Source: Symbiodinium sp. CCMP2592 (lineage: Eukaryota; Sar; Dinophyceae; Suessiales; Symbiodiniaceae). From it: 64,000 nucleotides of DNA. The translations under genes were made by a program, and so were the position numbers. Location of the stretch: assembly GCA_905221615.1 (NCBI GenBank), contig CAJNDT010005866.1, positions 124,001 through 188,000 on the forward strand, written 5' to 3'. Shown here piece by piece: positions 43,082 through 54,100 of this stretch. Under the pieces are notes generated by a model, which had not been told where the DNA came from, ran no database searches, and saw nothing but the letters and a program-made list of their open reading frames with translations. Within the stretch, counting starts at the first letter, position 1. Each line of letters starts with the position of its first letter.

Positions 43082-43650
43082 TTGAACATGGAAAGGCTTT
43101 CTGTGATTTGAAGACTAGGGCCGACACAGACTCAGGCGCCTGCAAAGCCACCTCCGAAGGCGTATTTGCCGAAAGGTTCAGGGCAGGGTCTGTGAGACTT
43201 GGAGGACTAAAGAATTTAGGGTTTAGGGTTTAGGTTTGGAGGCGCAAAAGGCCTAAATGACTTGATTCATTGGGGTTCATATTTCAGCCTCTAGGTTGCT
43301 TGGGCTGGGACTTCCCGACAAAGCGGGGTAACAAGGCGCAAGATCAGGGGGTGCTGCAATTCGCATGCGCATGCGGGGTTTCAGGATGTTTTCGGGCAGA
43401 GCTTGGAGATTGGGGTGGAGGGCTTTCCATTCCATAGCCCAAGCCCCAAGAGGCAAGCTCCAGGCACCACGAACTGAATCTGAAAGCGGTGGCTTCTTCC
43501 ACTCCCGGAGACCAAGGTCACTGCACTTTCCTAGGGTTTAGGGTTTAGGGGACTGTAAGAATCCCAAGTCCCAACCCCCTCAAAGCTAAAGCCTCGGCTC
43601 CGCAACCCTTCCTGAGCAGCCCGAGATTGTTGGAGGCTGTTTATGTAATA
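43082..43650. other. No gene recognised
   Basis: TTTAGGG words at 43217-43235 and 43533-43550; otherwise unassigned. Confidence 0.5.
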
Positions 43651-43749
43651 TAGGGCCCTAAATAATCACCAATGCTATTTTGGGGGTTTCCTTATGATAA
43701 TTACAGTACAGTGGGCCCGAAACCCTATTCTAATTATGGAGGCCCCTAG
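43651..43749. mobile_element. MITE-like element, family M1
   Basis: TAGGGCCCTAAATAATCACC start, TTACAGTACAGTGGGCCC core, CTATTCTAATTATGGAGGCC end. Confidence 0.9.
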
Positions 43750-43780
43750 TTTATAGCACCCTCACAGATCCCCTTTAAAG

Positions 43781-43815
43781 GAGCCCTATTCTAACTATTA
43801 AGGCCCCTTTATATA
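43781..43815. mobile_element. M1 right-end fragment in a composite unit
   Basis: GAGCCCTATTCTAACTATTA then AGGCCCC, preceded by CCCTCACAGATCCCCTTTAA. The same arrangement occurs at about 47980-48033. Confidence 0.75.
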
Positions 43816-44309
43816 CAGCTTCGCCCCTGTGCAAGAAGCCTCGAGTCTCGCAGGCTGCGCCAGAGGAGGCCCCTATGGCAGCTCGAAATAAGCGAGCAGG
43901 CGAGCTTGGGATTTCGCCACCTTGTAGGAGGCATAGGCCCAATGTTAGAACTGCTAAACCCTAAACCCTAAACTGCTGCAGACGGCAAAGAGCTTTCAAC
44001 AAAAGCACCCTAAAATGCTAAGCTCGCAACTTCCCCGAACCATTGAAGCCTTCCTGGCTACGTGTCTACGCACGGCCGTGTCCGTGTCTGCTTGGCAAGT
44101 CGGGCTGGGTGTCCGGGTTCGGGTGTGGGTTTCAGCGGAGTCAAAGGTTAATGAATAGCTTTGAGGCTTTCTGGCTGAGCTCTTCCGATCAGGTAATTTG
44201 GTAAAACCGTAAAAGGTGTGAACCTGCATCTACCCCTCCGCGACCGAAAGCTGAACATCTCTGTTTTTCGGACGCAAGGCCTAGTTCCGAGGCTGAAAAT
44301 ACCACCGCA

Positions 44310-44415
44310 ACCCCTAAACCCTAAACCCTAAACCCCTAAACCCTAAACCCCTACACCCCTAAACCCCTAAACCCCTAAACTCCTAAACCCCTAAACCCCT
44401 GAACCCCTGAACCCC
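44310..44415. repeat. Telomere-like array (CCCTAAA/CCCCTAAA)n
   Basis: About fourteen units of CCCTAAA, CCCCTAAA and CCCCTGAA. Confidence 0.93.
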
Positions 44416-44477
44416 AGATCTCCAGGATGGCCTGGCTCTTGAAAACCGAGCGAAGCATCGGGAAATCCGGAGAATCT

Positions 44478-44569
44478 AGAGGCCTTCATAATTACCGATA
44501 TTATTTTCGGGGTTCCTCATTATGCTTATGGTATAATGGGCCCCAAAACCCCTATTCTCATGAGGCCCC
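44478..44569. mobile_element. MITE-like element, family M1
   Basis: AGAGGCCTTCATAATTACCG start, CTTATGGTATAATGGGCCCC core, TTCTCATGAGGCCCC end. Confidence 0.9.
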
Positions 44570-45320
44570 AAAAATGCCCCAGTCTCGGTCGCCTCCTGTG
44601 CAGGAGCTCCCTCCCAGGACCGACTTTGGCATGGAACCGATCAGATAATTCAGAGGTTAAGAAGTGTAGGGCTTCATGTTTATAGGGTAAGTAGGATTCA
44701 TAATGGTTGAGGGAGGGCATTTCGGATTTAGGTCTTCGGGCGAAAAAGAAGCTTTCGTGTGCAGGTAGTCCAGGTGGAGGGCTATAGGGCTTGAGGCTTT
44801 CATGGCTTATGTCAGTCAGCTTTCAGGACTGTTGCCTTGCCGGCTACGCCTTCGGGTTGACTTAGGACACAGGGTTTAGGGTTTAGGGTTTAGTTAGAGT
44901 TCAGTGGGTTTCATGCCTTCAGTGCTTGCGGTCTTCAGCGTCGATATCCAGGCTCACAGAAGAGCGGGGTGCGCGAAGTTCAGCCATCGGATATCCATGC
45001 GAATAACAATAACCGTCTAAACCTTCAAAGCCAAAGGTGTGTTTTTGGTAGCCTAAGCCATCTGATCTACCGGTCCAGGATATGCCAGCCAATGAGCCGG
45101 TGGAGGTGATTACCACGGCGGAGAGGCATGGGAAGATCTTGATCACTAGTAATCTCCCCACGCATATCAGTAGTCTGGTGAGTTTAGTGGTACTACTTTT
45201 GCTGTTCATGTTGCTGTGGCTATTGCTTGCCCGGCTATTACCATTTGTGTTAAGGGTTAAGGTTAAGCTAAGGGTTCAGGGCTTCATTGCAAGATGCTGC
45301 TCAATCCATAGGCCAAGCCC
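44570..45320. other. No gene recognised
   Basis: Unassigned, with TTTAGGG words at 44872-44893. Open frames on both strands lack motifs. Confidence 0.45.
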
Positions 45321-45344
45321 ATGAGAAGCGTGATAAAAGCATTG

Positions 45345-45495
45345 CAAAGCTGAAAATACCTGGAAGTCCCACTAAACAAACCCCCATAAGAGCTTGAAGA
45401 CACTTCAACACAGCACCTAAAGAACCCCATCTACACAAACTTCTATAAAACCTTGAAGACACTTTAAAAAAGCACCGAAAGAACCCCTTAAGGCC
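45345..45495. repeat. Short diverged tandem repeat (about 64 bp, two units)
   Basis: AGCTTGAAGACACTTCAACA...AGCACCTAAAGAACCCC is repeated as ACCTTGAAGACACTTTAAAA...AGCACCGAAAGAACCCC. Confidence 0.8.
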
Positions 45496-45620
45496 CATTG
45501 AAATGCGAAAGCTCCCAGAAGCAGAGCAGGCCGGCAGAGGCCCAAGCGCCTGCAGTCAGGTGCTGAGGACCTGGCAACGTTGTTGTTGTTAATACGCTAC
45601 AAAGGAGCCGTAAAGACTAA

Positions 45621-45653
45621 ACCCTAAACCCTATTCTAATCGTTGAGGCCCCT
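45621..45653. mobile_element. M1 right-end fragment
   Basis: AAACCCTATTCTAATCGTTG then AGGCCCCT. Only the right end remains. Confidence 0.65.
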
Positions 45654-45857
45654 GCAGAAGAGCTGTGCAGCGGTGTTTAGCCACTAATGATGAGGGTTTT
45701 TTGTCGCTCTTCGGGTGGTCCCTGGTGCTTCTGGGCTTCCTATGAGGGTTCCTGTAAAGCTTCACAGGCGTTCCATGTCCCTCAGGGTTCTGATTCAGGT
45801 TTGGCGTCTCAGGTGTTGTGGGTTTCAGGTCCTGGGCCTGAGATTTGCTGCCACAGT

Positions 45858-45878
45858 TTGGGGGGGGGGGGGGGGGTT
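45858..45878. repeat. Poly-G run
   Basis: About 20 consecutive G residues. Confidence 0.95.
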
Positions 45879-46852
45879 TCCTTGTTAAAAGAGAAGAAAA
45901 ATGTACCCCCATCAGTAGATGGGCCAAAACAAACTCTCTCGGTCTCGAAGCCTTGGACCCTAAAGGTCCCACACAAAACAAAAAGCAAAAACATCCCAAA
46001 GCTCCAAATGGCCCGGAACAAACACCCCAAGCCCAGGGAGCTTTCAATGACTCGACTTTAGGGATCGGAATAATCAGCAATAGTATTATCACCGTATATC
46101 CTCCGGGACTCTTATGCTAATCATCTAGGCCTGGTAGTAATCGCGGTAACCCTTCAAAGAGCTCTATGTACGACCAAGGCCCCTCTGTTGCCCGAGGTTG
46201 CGGCCCTTTCTCAGAGGCTGCCGGAGCTGCAGCGACAGGCGCGGGGTGGTTTTTTTTGCAGGCATTACAGGGTTTGATGGGGGCCTGGCAAAGTTTTACA
46301 GTGTTTTGGTGTTGGGTCTGTTTGGGTCAGTTTCGGGGATTCTGTGTTCCCGGGTTCGGGGTTAAGTCTACATGTTGAGCTCAGGGCAGATGACAGGGTG
46401 TCTTCTGGCCTCAAACAAGCCCCAAGGCCCATAGCCCCCAAACGCCTATTGGGATGAGAAATTCCTTGGACCCTCAGTGCTGCGTTTGGAATTTCGAGGA
46501 GGTTTCGGGGCAGGGGATTTTGGAATGCTTAAACTACTGTAAGCCCTAAGCAAAAACCGAAACCCGACTCCCCAAGTCCCGATAATGGCAGGTGTTGTGG
46601 CTGAGGTCTTAGCTTCAGAGCTCTGCTTAAGGGTTCCTACAAGCTTCCTCGTAGGGTACCTTTGGATACTATACGACAAGAACGAGAGTTGCGTGCAGTG
46701 TACCCGTAGGGGTTACTTTCAAAGATGTCGATACTTTTTGCGACACCGAAACCCTAAACCCACACCCAGCCCGAATGCCCGATTGCCCCCCACCTTCTAA
46801 ACCCTAAACTCTGAACCCCAAACCCTTGATGACACCCAATAAAGCCTTCCAG
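45879..46852. other. No gene recognised
   Basis: A possible decayed M1 copy at 46066-46132 and telomere-like words near 46750 and 46797. Otherwise unassigned. Confidence 0.4.
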
Positions 46853-46900
46853 GCAGACAAGATCCTCGAGGGCATGAAGGCTCTGATTGCGCAGCAGGAG
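46853..46900 (+). CDS. Putative exon, helical block
   Basis: 48 nt: ADKILEGMKALIAQQE, after TTCCAG| and before GCCATC (GC donor). Length, boundaries and codon use match the locus A/B micro-exons. The partner expected for locus B would lie beyond the window, so this may be a 3' exon of locus A. Confidence 0.5.
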
Positions 46901-47251
46901 GCCATCGGGCTGGGTTGGTTATGGCAGGAGACTGGCTTCTTCAGGGTCTCGAGTTTTGGGCTTTGGGGTTTTTGGGATTTTTTTGTGGATTAGGGCTCTC
47001 AAACCCTAAGCCGTAGAGGCTTTCAGGCTTGACTCTTCGTCTCCAGGATGTCAGAGCGAGGAGGATTCGGGTTCCTAGGGCTTCTGCCTTTGTGGGCGAG
47101 CCTCTGGGCGCCGTTGGCTCAGCGCTAAACTCGGTTTAGGGTTTAGGGTTTTGGGTTTAGGGCTAAACCCTAGGCCCTAAGTTTGGCTTGCTTCGGGTTC
47201 CCGCAGATGGCTCTTTCCAGATCATTGCGCTGAGAAAAGTGAAGTCCTTGA

Positions 47252-47408
47252 CTCCATGTTATTATTACTATTACTATTAGTATTACTATTACTATTACTA
47301 TTATTATTGCTATTACTATTATTATTATTATTATTACTATTACTATTACTATTATTATTACTATTATTATTACTATTACTATTACTATTACTATTACTAT
47401 TACTATTA
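47252..47408. repeat. (TATTAC/TATTAT)n microsatellite
   Basis: ATT/ACT trinucleotide units; poly-Leu and Ile-Val frames are artefacts. Confidence 0.97.
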
Positions 47409-47482
47409 ACGCGCTCAAAGCCCGATCCGCTGTCTCGTCTTCTGCAAACCCCAGAGAGCCTTCGGAGAGCAGCGATCAGCTT

Positions 47483-47603
47483 CCCAGACCCCCGGGAGGA
47501 TCCAAAAAGTAGATCCCTTAATGGGGGTTCCTATAAAATACCCTTAGTAGTATAGGGCCCCAAATTAGGGGATCTACTTTCTAGATCCTCCCGGGGGTCT
47601 GGG
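47483..47603. mobile_element. MITE-like element, family M6
   Basis: Ends CCCAGACCCCCGGGAGGATC and GATCCTCCCGGGGGTCTGGG are perfect inverted repeats, continuing as AGTAGATCCC.../...GGGGATCTACT. Single copy, 80 bp from an M3 copy. Confidence 0.95.
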
Positions 47604-47682
47604 TTACTACAACCTGAGCCTGGCCCCCCACCTCCCAAACGCTTCCTGTAGGCTTGGAACCACTGAAACCCCAACCCTACAT

Positions 47683-47782
47683 GGGTGGTTGTCAAAATTA
47701 GGGTCCCTTTTTGGGTCCCTATTATAATCCGGCACCTAATATTTAGGGTACCCAAAAGGGACCCTGATTTTGACAACTACCC
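47683..47782. mobile_element. MITE-like element, family M3 (inverted relative to 13947)
   Basis: GGGTGGTTGTCAAAATTAGG start and GATTTTGACAACTACCC end. The core GATTATAATAGGGACCC is in the opposite orientation to the copy at 13947. Confidence 0.95.
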
Positions 47783-47884
47783 ACATCACTGGATAAATAC
47801 AGGAGCTCCGTACAACTCTGCCTTAAGCCTCAGCACACCATGCGTGCGCAGCCTGCCCATCCCCAAGAGACTTTGGCCTCCCCG

Positions 47885-48033
47885 TATATATTATATTATA
47901 ACTATAATGAGTAACCGCCAAAACCCCATTTTAATCTTTCAGGCCCCAACACTATGTCCGTAAAATGGCTCTTATAGTAGCCCTTACAGACCCCTCTAAA
48001 GGAACCCTATTCTAATTCTTACGGCCCCTACAT
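47885..48033. mobile_element. M1-derived composite (two right-end segments)
   Basis: GCCAAAACCCCATTTTAATC then TTTCAGGCCCC, then TAGTAGCCCTTACAGACCCC and GGAACCCTATTCTAATTCTT, ACGGCCCCTACATTA. The CCCTTACAGA spacer also follows the M1 copies at 43749 and 60168. Confidence 0.7.
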
Positions 48034-48059
48034 TAATGCCCTGATGCCCGAAGCAGCAG

Positions 48060-48185
48060 GCGCTGGTTGCCGACGTGGTCAAGCTGAAAGGTTGAATCGG
48101 CAGGCCATCTGGGCTGAGGCTAAGGAGTTGAACCTAGAAGACTGGATGTTCACGAGTATGAAGCACGGTTCGTTTGAAGCCTTTG
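48060..48185 (+). CDS. Putative exon, unknown protein
   Basis: Frame with ERLNRQAIWAEAKELNLEDW and MFTSMKHGSFEAFG, from AGCAG| to TTTG|GTGAGT, a near-consensus donor. Just downstream another open stretch (GNARNEILRHVLAYAK, to about 48293) also looks coding but is too close for a separate exon, so one of the two readings is wrong. May be a late exon of locus A. Confidence 0.45.
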
Positions 48186-48363
48186 GTGAGTGTGTTCAGG
48201 GCTTATGTTGAAGAGTGGCAAGCGTGCGTTTCGGATCTGATGTTGGGAATGCTCGTAATGAAATCCTACGTCATGTGCTTGCTTACGCCAAGGGTAGGAC
48301 ATTCAGGATCCCCTGCAATGAACTATTTACAGCGTCGAAATCTGCAGAATTCACAGCTCTGCA

Positions 48364-48470
48364 TTGGGGTTTCCGAAAACAGGGGACCCTCAAAAAGTAT
48401 CCTAAATAGTAGGATCCTTATTATAAGGACCCCCAAAAAATTTACCCCGAATTTTCAGAAACTCCTGCAT
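48364..48470. mobile_element. MITE-like element, family M2
   Basis: TGGGGTTTCCGAAAACAGGG start and TTTTCAGAAACTCCTGCA end are inverted repeats. Core ATCCTAAATAGTAGGATCCT and TTATTATAAGGACCCCC. Confidence 0.9.
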
Positions 48471-48964
48471 GTCGAGCTGTGTACGCAGTACGTTTCCTTT
48501 GAAAGGGCCATCCACCCCCAATTGCAAGCTTCGTTTTGCGAGTTGAAGCTTGCTTACCAGTGCTAAGGGCTTAAGTTTAGTGTTTTTGGACCCTGTGTAT
48601 CGCATCCTTTGACGTGAAGTTTCTTCGGTTTCATGGTTATACGCTATTGGTAGAGCGCTGCCCTGAAATACCACGCGCCGGGAACCCTCCGAACATATCA
48701 AAGAAGAGTTTGGACCTTGCTGAGTCTGGGAGTGATGCTTCGTTCGTATGTAGAACTGATACAGTACTGTATGTCGGTCACAATCACAAGGCAGGATACG
48801 CTTGAAAATTCATTCTGAGCCTGTGGAACTTCCAGCGACTTGGACTTGACGAAGCTGAAGCATTCAGGTACAAAGGTGTGCTGCTCCGTTGCACGAAGAT
48901 GGGGTTTGCAGGGCTTAGGGATCTGAGAACTTCAGGACTTCCTTGTGGGATCTTGGTTCGGGAA

Positions 48965-49085
48965 GACCCTAAACCCTAAACCCTAAACCCTAAACCTTAA
49001 ACCCTAAACCCTAAACCCTAAACCCCTAAACCCTAAACCTTAAACCCTAAACCCTAAACCTTAAACCCTAAACCCTAAACCGTCC
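48965..49085. repeat. Longest telomere-like array in the window (CCCTAAA)n
   Basis: About seventeen heptamers with three CCTTAAA variants at regular spacing and one CCCCTAAA. Flanked on both sides by ordinary sequence, so interstitial. Confidence 0.97.
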
Positions 49086-49286
49086 AGCAACGCCTGAACC
49101 CTTAGCCAAGTCAACTTCGGATCAGATGCCGCAGGTCTGCGGGGGAGCTGGACCCTGGAGTTCTGGAGATGTGAGAGAGCTGCATTGTCTGGGTTTTAGG
49201 GCTTTCAGGGCCGTGTGACACAAGGCAGAAGTTTCTGCAGTTTAGGGTTTGAGGTTTGACTAGGGGCAGTGCGTCTGGCGATGTGG

Positions 49287-49342
49287 ATAGTTTCCGCAAG
49301 GACCCCTGAAATGGATCCCCCAATAGCAGGATCCTCATTATG
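49287..49342. mobile_element. M2 fragment (left half, decayed)
   Basis: AGTTTCCGCAAGGACCCCTG, then AATAGCAGGATCCTCATTAT matches the left half of M2. Confidence 0.55.
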
Positions 49343-49729
49343 CGTTGTCACATATCAATGGTTGAGTCCAAATTAATGCCCGAAAGCTCAGGTCAGAAAT
49401 TTAAACAAGAGTTTGACTGAAGGCTTGAAGATACCATGAGAACCGTGATTAGGCCAGTGCCTATGTTTCTCGGGCAGCTGTCTGTGAGAGCTAAGCCGTT
49501 CGATTTGATACCGAAAACCCTAAGGCCCTAAGCCGAAAGTCCCACCAGAAATCCAGCAAGACCACACAAAGGAGGTTATGTGGGGTTTCTGATTCGGAAG
49601 CAGGGAGCTCCGGATCCAAGTCAGAAGCCGGCAGAAGACAAAGCAACACGGACGTCCTTTCATCAAGGGGGTTTGTGCTGATGGAGTTCTCAGCATCCAG
49701 GTAGTCTTGGGGTGCCGGGGGACTTCAAG

Positions 49730-49792
49730 TTTGGAGGGCTTCGAGCTGGATCATGAGAATGCGGCCAGGGCAGTGGGAGTTGTGTCGGCAAG
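49730..49792 (+). CDS. Putative exon, unknown protein
   Basis: 63 nt: LEGFELDHENAARAVGVVSA, after TTCAAG| and before GTATGT, a good GT donor. Codon use like the other exons. No partner copy in the window. Confidence 0.45.
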
Positions 49793-50057
49793 GTATGTGA
49801 AAAAGCGCGAGAGGACAGGGCCCTGAATCGGGATGAGGCTGTTTCCAGTTCTGTGTTCGGATTTGACGTCTCAGGTTCATCTGGAGTAGTTGCATGACAG
49901 GCCAGGGTGGACAGCTTAGGGCTTAGGGTTTGGTGTTCAGGAGGGTTCAGGGACGTTCTGCTGTTGAGGCCAAGCGATCTGCTACGAGGGATAGTTGGCT
50001 CTGTATCCGATCCAGAGATACTCGGTAGTTCTCTGTCGGCTCAAGAGGAGCTCTGCA

Positions 50058-50196
50058 CAAACCCTAAACCCTAACCCCTTAAACCCTTAAACCCTAAACT
50101 CGAAACCCGATAGCCGATAACCCTAAAACCCTAAACCCGTAAACTCTAAACCCTTAAACCCTAAAGCCCTAGCCTAAACCCCAAGCCGTAAACATG
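50058..50196. repeat. Degenerate telomere-like array
   Basis: CCCTAAA, CCCTTAAA and CCCGTAAA-type units. Confidence 0.85.
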
Positions 50197-51051
50197 GCAG
50201 GACGATGTCAACGCTAGGTAGAGGATCCCAAGCACTTTTCTGAATGCATCATGTACACTACAGCATGGTACTTTGAAGAACTATCAATGTGTGTTGCAAA
50301 CCAAACCAAACGAAGCCAAGCCGCGCTTTAAAACGACAGCTGTCATAGCTCCTAAAACCGTTGTCTACAGGAAGCGAAGACTCTTTCTCGCAGAAGACGC
50401 TAAACGAAGACCCTATGCAACAGGAAACCCTTTCTGACAGAACACCCTATGTAACACTATTCAATCCTAAACGATCTGCAGACTTCTTCATCATGCCATA
50501 GACACCCCGTCACCGTCTCCAGAGCGTGATGGCAGATTGGACCCCAAACCGTGTGCCCGAGAATACTGTAGGGGCCCTAATGGTTAGAATAGAGTTCTGT
50601 GGCCCATTATACTTACTATACTTATAATAAGGACCCCCCAAAATAGTATAGGTAAGTATTCAGGCCCCTACATTACCTCTCTGAAGTCCCTGAAGTCCGG
50701 AGCTTTCACGTCCTTCCGTCGCCGCGTGGGCTCGAACAAGGCGCTCCAGAGCACGCCACCAGTTTTGATGCCCAGCGCAACTCATCAGTGCCATAAGCCG
50801 CCGGTTAGCCGAGGCATCTCTTAAAGTGCCGGAGGCCTTCGGGCTCTTAAGCTGTGGCATAAGCACCGCTGCCCACAGCTCTCAGACGACAGCAGCGAAG
50901 GATGCGCGACCTGCGATCAATACCTGACCGAAGACTTAGCCACTCCGACAGAAGCTCAGACAAAAAACAGGTCTTAGATTCTTCCTCACCCCAGCCAGAT
51001 AGGAAAAAACACGTGCCTGTGCAGCAAGAGCCAGCTCAGCTAGCAGACGCC
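50197..51051. other. Probable region 5' of locus B; one M1 element; no firm exon
   Basis: Open stretches such as KSGAFTSFRRRVGSNKALQ (about 50700-50755) look coding-like but have no convincing match upstream of locus A. No promoter motif was recognised. Confidence 0.35.
50569..50672. mobile_element. MITE-like element, family M1 (core inverted)
   Basis: TGTAGGGGCCCTAATGGTTA start and AGGCCCCTACA end. The core CCCATTATACTTACTATACT and TAATAAGGACCCCCC is the reverse complement of the usual orientation. Confidence 0.92.
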
Positions 51052-51104
51052 ATGGCTCAGAAAAAGCCACCCTCGAACATCGAGGCCCAGATGAAGGATG
51101 AAAG
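51052..51104 (+). CDS. Locus B exon 1 (probable start exon)
   Basis: ATG in a CGCCATGG context; MAQKKPPSNIEAQMKDE ending AG|GTTGGG. The frame is open upstream too (QQEPAQLADA), so the start could be earlier. Confidence 0.5.
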
Positions 51105-54100
51105 GTTGGGGGTTTGGGCGCTGAAAAATCGGAGCCTCGTTGTGAAGGTGGGCAGGGTTAGACATGTTCAGGCTTTTCGGAGGGGTTTTGATGGAAGAGC
51201 TTGGGTTTCTCGATGCCTGAAGTGGTGCACAATGTTGGTGCATTTTCATATTTTACAGAATTACTAAACTTGTAGAGAAATCAAGAAATTAAATTGTTTG
51301 CGGCTTGAGTAGGGATTCGGGCTTCGACCTGAAGACACCCAAGGTCCCAGCTTCGCTCCAGTGGTCGTGCACCGATGAATGCAATCGTTTCAGAAGCCCA
51401 GGGTCTCATCTAAACCCTAAATCACATTCATCAAACGTGTGCCTAAACCCTAAAGCCTAAATCACTATTCATCAAAAGTGTGTAATGTGTCAGGGTCCCC
51501 AGCCACCTGAAACTACGGCCTGCGAGGCGCCTCCCTGCAAAATGGACCCAGCCCGACATGAGACGACGGCCCGTGGCAGGAGTTCCTATGGTGTATGCAC
51601 TCCATGCTCGTTTCCGCAGGAGGCCAGGGTTTAGGGTTTAGGGTTTAGAGTTTAGGGTTTAGGGTTTAGAGTTTAGGGTTTAGGGTTTAGAGTTTAGGGT
51701 TTAGGGTTTAGAGTTTAGGGTTTAGGGTTGCTGATCTTCGCTTTTTTGGGGGGTCTTAGGTCTTGAGCTGTCGGGTTGAAGCTTCTTGCGGTTCCTCGAC
51801 TCGACTAGCCCTGACGCCTTCTGATCCAGCGGCGCAGCCCGGTACAGAAGTGAGTGTCTGACCTAAAACTTCAAAGCTGGAGCGCGGAAACACTGCAACC
51901 CTTACTGTCCGTGTCCCTGATGAATCAAGGCCCCCCTGCTTTCTGCTCGGCGCAGCAGGTCTTAATCTGAACTTGGGCAGGGTGAACAGTTTAGGAATGA
52001 TATCGGGGCCTTCAGCGTTAGGAAGGGCCTTTGACCAGGGTCCTGCTGTACATGCAAACTCGTCTCCAGAAGTGTTTCGCGAAGGGTGGAAGTTCAAATC
52101 GAGACAGGCGACTATCGTTAGTATTCAACGTCCGAAGGCAAGATTTGGGAACCATCCTCGGTAAGAGGCCATGCTGGTCGTGGTTTCGTTCTTGTTGACA
52201 GCAGCCCCAGCTTGCTGGCCGGAGTTTTGGGTTTGTCTTCCAATATTTAAAAGGAGTCTACTTATGGGTTTGGGATTAGGGTTTAGGGATTTCTGGGGAT
52301 GAAGCATGACTGAAGGCTTATCTCTCGTCGTGATAGTCATAGATGACTGTCCAGCTTATAGGTGAATCATGGAAAAGCACCCGCAAACGCGGATTACGAC
52401 CACATAAAGCGCCATCTTGGAGAGCAGAAGACCTGTTGATCTCCGAGTCGTCGCAAAGCAAAACTTTCCACGAGATCGCCTCTCCAGGCCCCGTGAAGTT
52501 GACCAGCTTGAAGGATCAGTGGCTGAAGTTCCATGGGCACAAGCGCTTCGGCCGAATTTTGGCTTGCAGGGTTTGGGGTTCTGGGGTTCATGCACAGCCA
52601 AGTCTACGGGTGGTGGAGTCAGCGGCCTCAATGTTCCAGTGCGCGCACAAGCCCGACGCGGGTGCTCACGCACGCACGCTCTTTCTGTCTCTCTCCACCC
52701 CTCCCTCCTTCTCTCCCTCCCATCTGCTGGAGTGTTTGAGCCGTAGAGTGGAGCATACTACTACGTGCTGTGATGTTATATTTTCGGAGCCTGGAAGCCT
52801 TGCGCAGGTTCGGGGTTGAAGCTTCAATCCACATACAGGCGGGTGCAGCTGGACATGGAAGCAGGGTTTTCCAATATAGTTTGCAAGAAAGCATCTTGGC
52901 CTTACTGAAGCCCGAACCAACTTAGGGCTTGAATGGTAAATCCTATGCCCTAGACCCTAAACCGCTTAAGCCCGAAACTGCAAACCCCATGCAGAGCTGC
53001 GCACCCTGGGCCACGGATTTCGAGGTGCAACATCGAGCGGTTCCTGGTCGTCGGGGAAGGGGGCATCGGCGCCACGTTAAAGAGGTGGGTTGGGAAAGGG
53101 GTAAACTTGTAAAATTGACAATGGAGGGTTTTCGTTCGAGGATTCTGCGGCAGATTCCGTTAAGGATTCCACCTGACCTTAGGGTTTACAGTTTCGGGGG
53201 TTCGGAACAATTGACAACGGTATTTGCTAGGGCTCCTGATCAGAAGTAATTCTGCTATACTCGGCCTCACCACCCTATCCTATTGATTCAGACCACTATA
53301 TCCGTAGTTGTCAAAATAGGGGTCCCCTTTTAGGTACGCTAAATATTAGGTGCCGGATTATAAGAAGGACCCCAAAAGGGACCCTAATTTTGACAACCAC
53401 CCATATAGTACAAAGTACCCTGCCATACTAGCACTTCTTTGGAAAGAAGTAGACGAACCATTTCATGTCCGTGAACAGCTTGACTTCGAGGGACGGGGTG
53501 GCTTGATAGCAGTTGTAGATTCTCGAACTCTGCAGAAGAGCGTATTTCGGGCATGCGCTCAGATCTTTGAGGCCTGCTGGAGAAGCAATGCCAAGTCCTT
53601 TTCAGGGGCAGGTTTTAGGCTAAGGTATAACGAGGGCCCTACGCCTGAACCCCGACATCTGGAGCCTTATCGCATGCCTCAAGTTTCAACTCTTTGCTGC
53701 TCAAACCCGAACATTCGCAGTAGACATGAAGCAACAAATCCTTGCAAATCTTTGCGTCGGAAAAGCTTTGCGTTCGAGAGGATTCCACATGTGGTCAAGC
53801 TTGTACAAGAGTCGGGAGCGACCTTCGTCAAGGCAGCTCAGTCGGCAGGCAAGCGGGGCAAGTTGGCCTAAGTCTTTACTTGCAAAGACCCCTTTAGGCT
53901 TGAGGCCATCAGAGACTGTTGAGCCGTGAATCCAAGCCTTTGCCCGTTCGGTCATGAACTCTCGATTTCTCGGCAGCTGATTAGGACTGTTCTGATGACT
54001 GCTGTCGGTGTCAGCTAGCCTTCTCATGTTCTGGACCGTGATGAGCATGGTGCTGCAGGATGCGGTCGTGGCAAGAACTCCACGCTAATGCCAGCTAGGA

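Noticed and set aside
48630-48705. ATTGGTAGAGCGCTGCC word resembling a tRNA
   Set aside because: No matching T-loop and no foldable cloverleaf by eye.
48965-49085. Chromosome end
   Set aside because: The CCCTAAA array is only about 120 bp, contains variants and is flanked by ordinary sequence on both sides.
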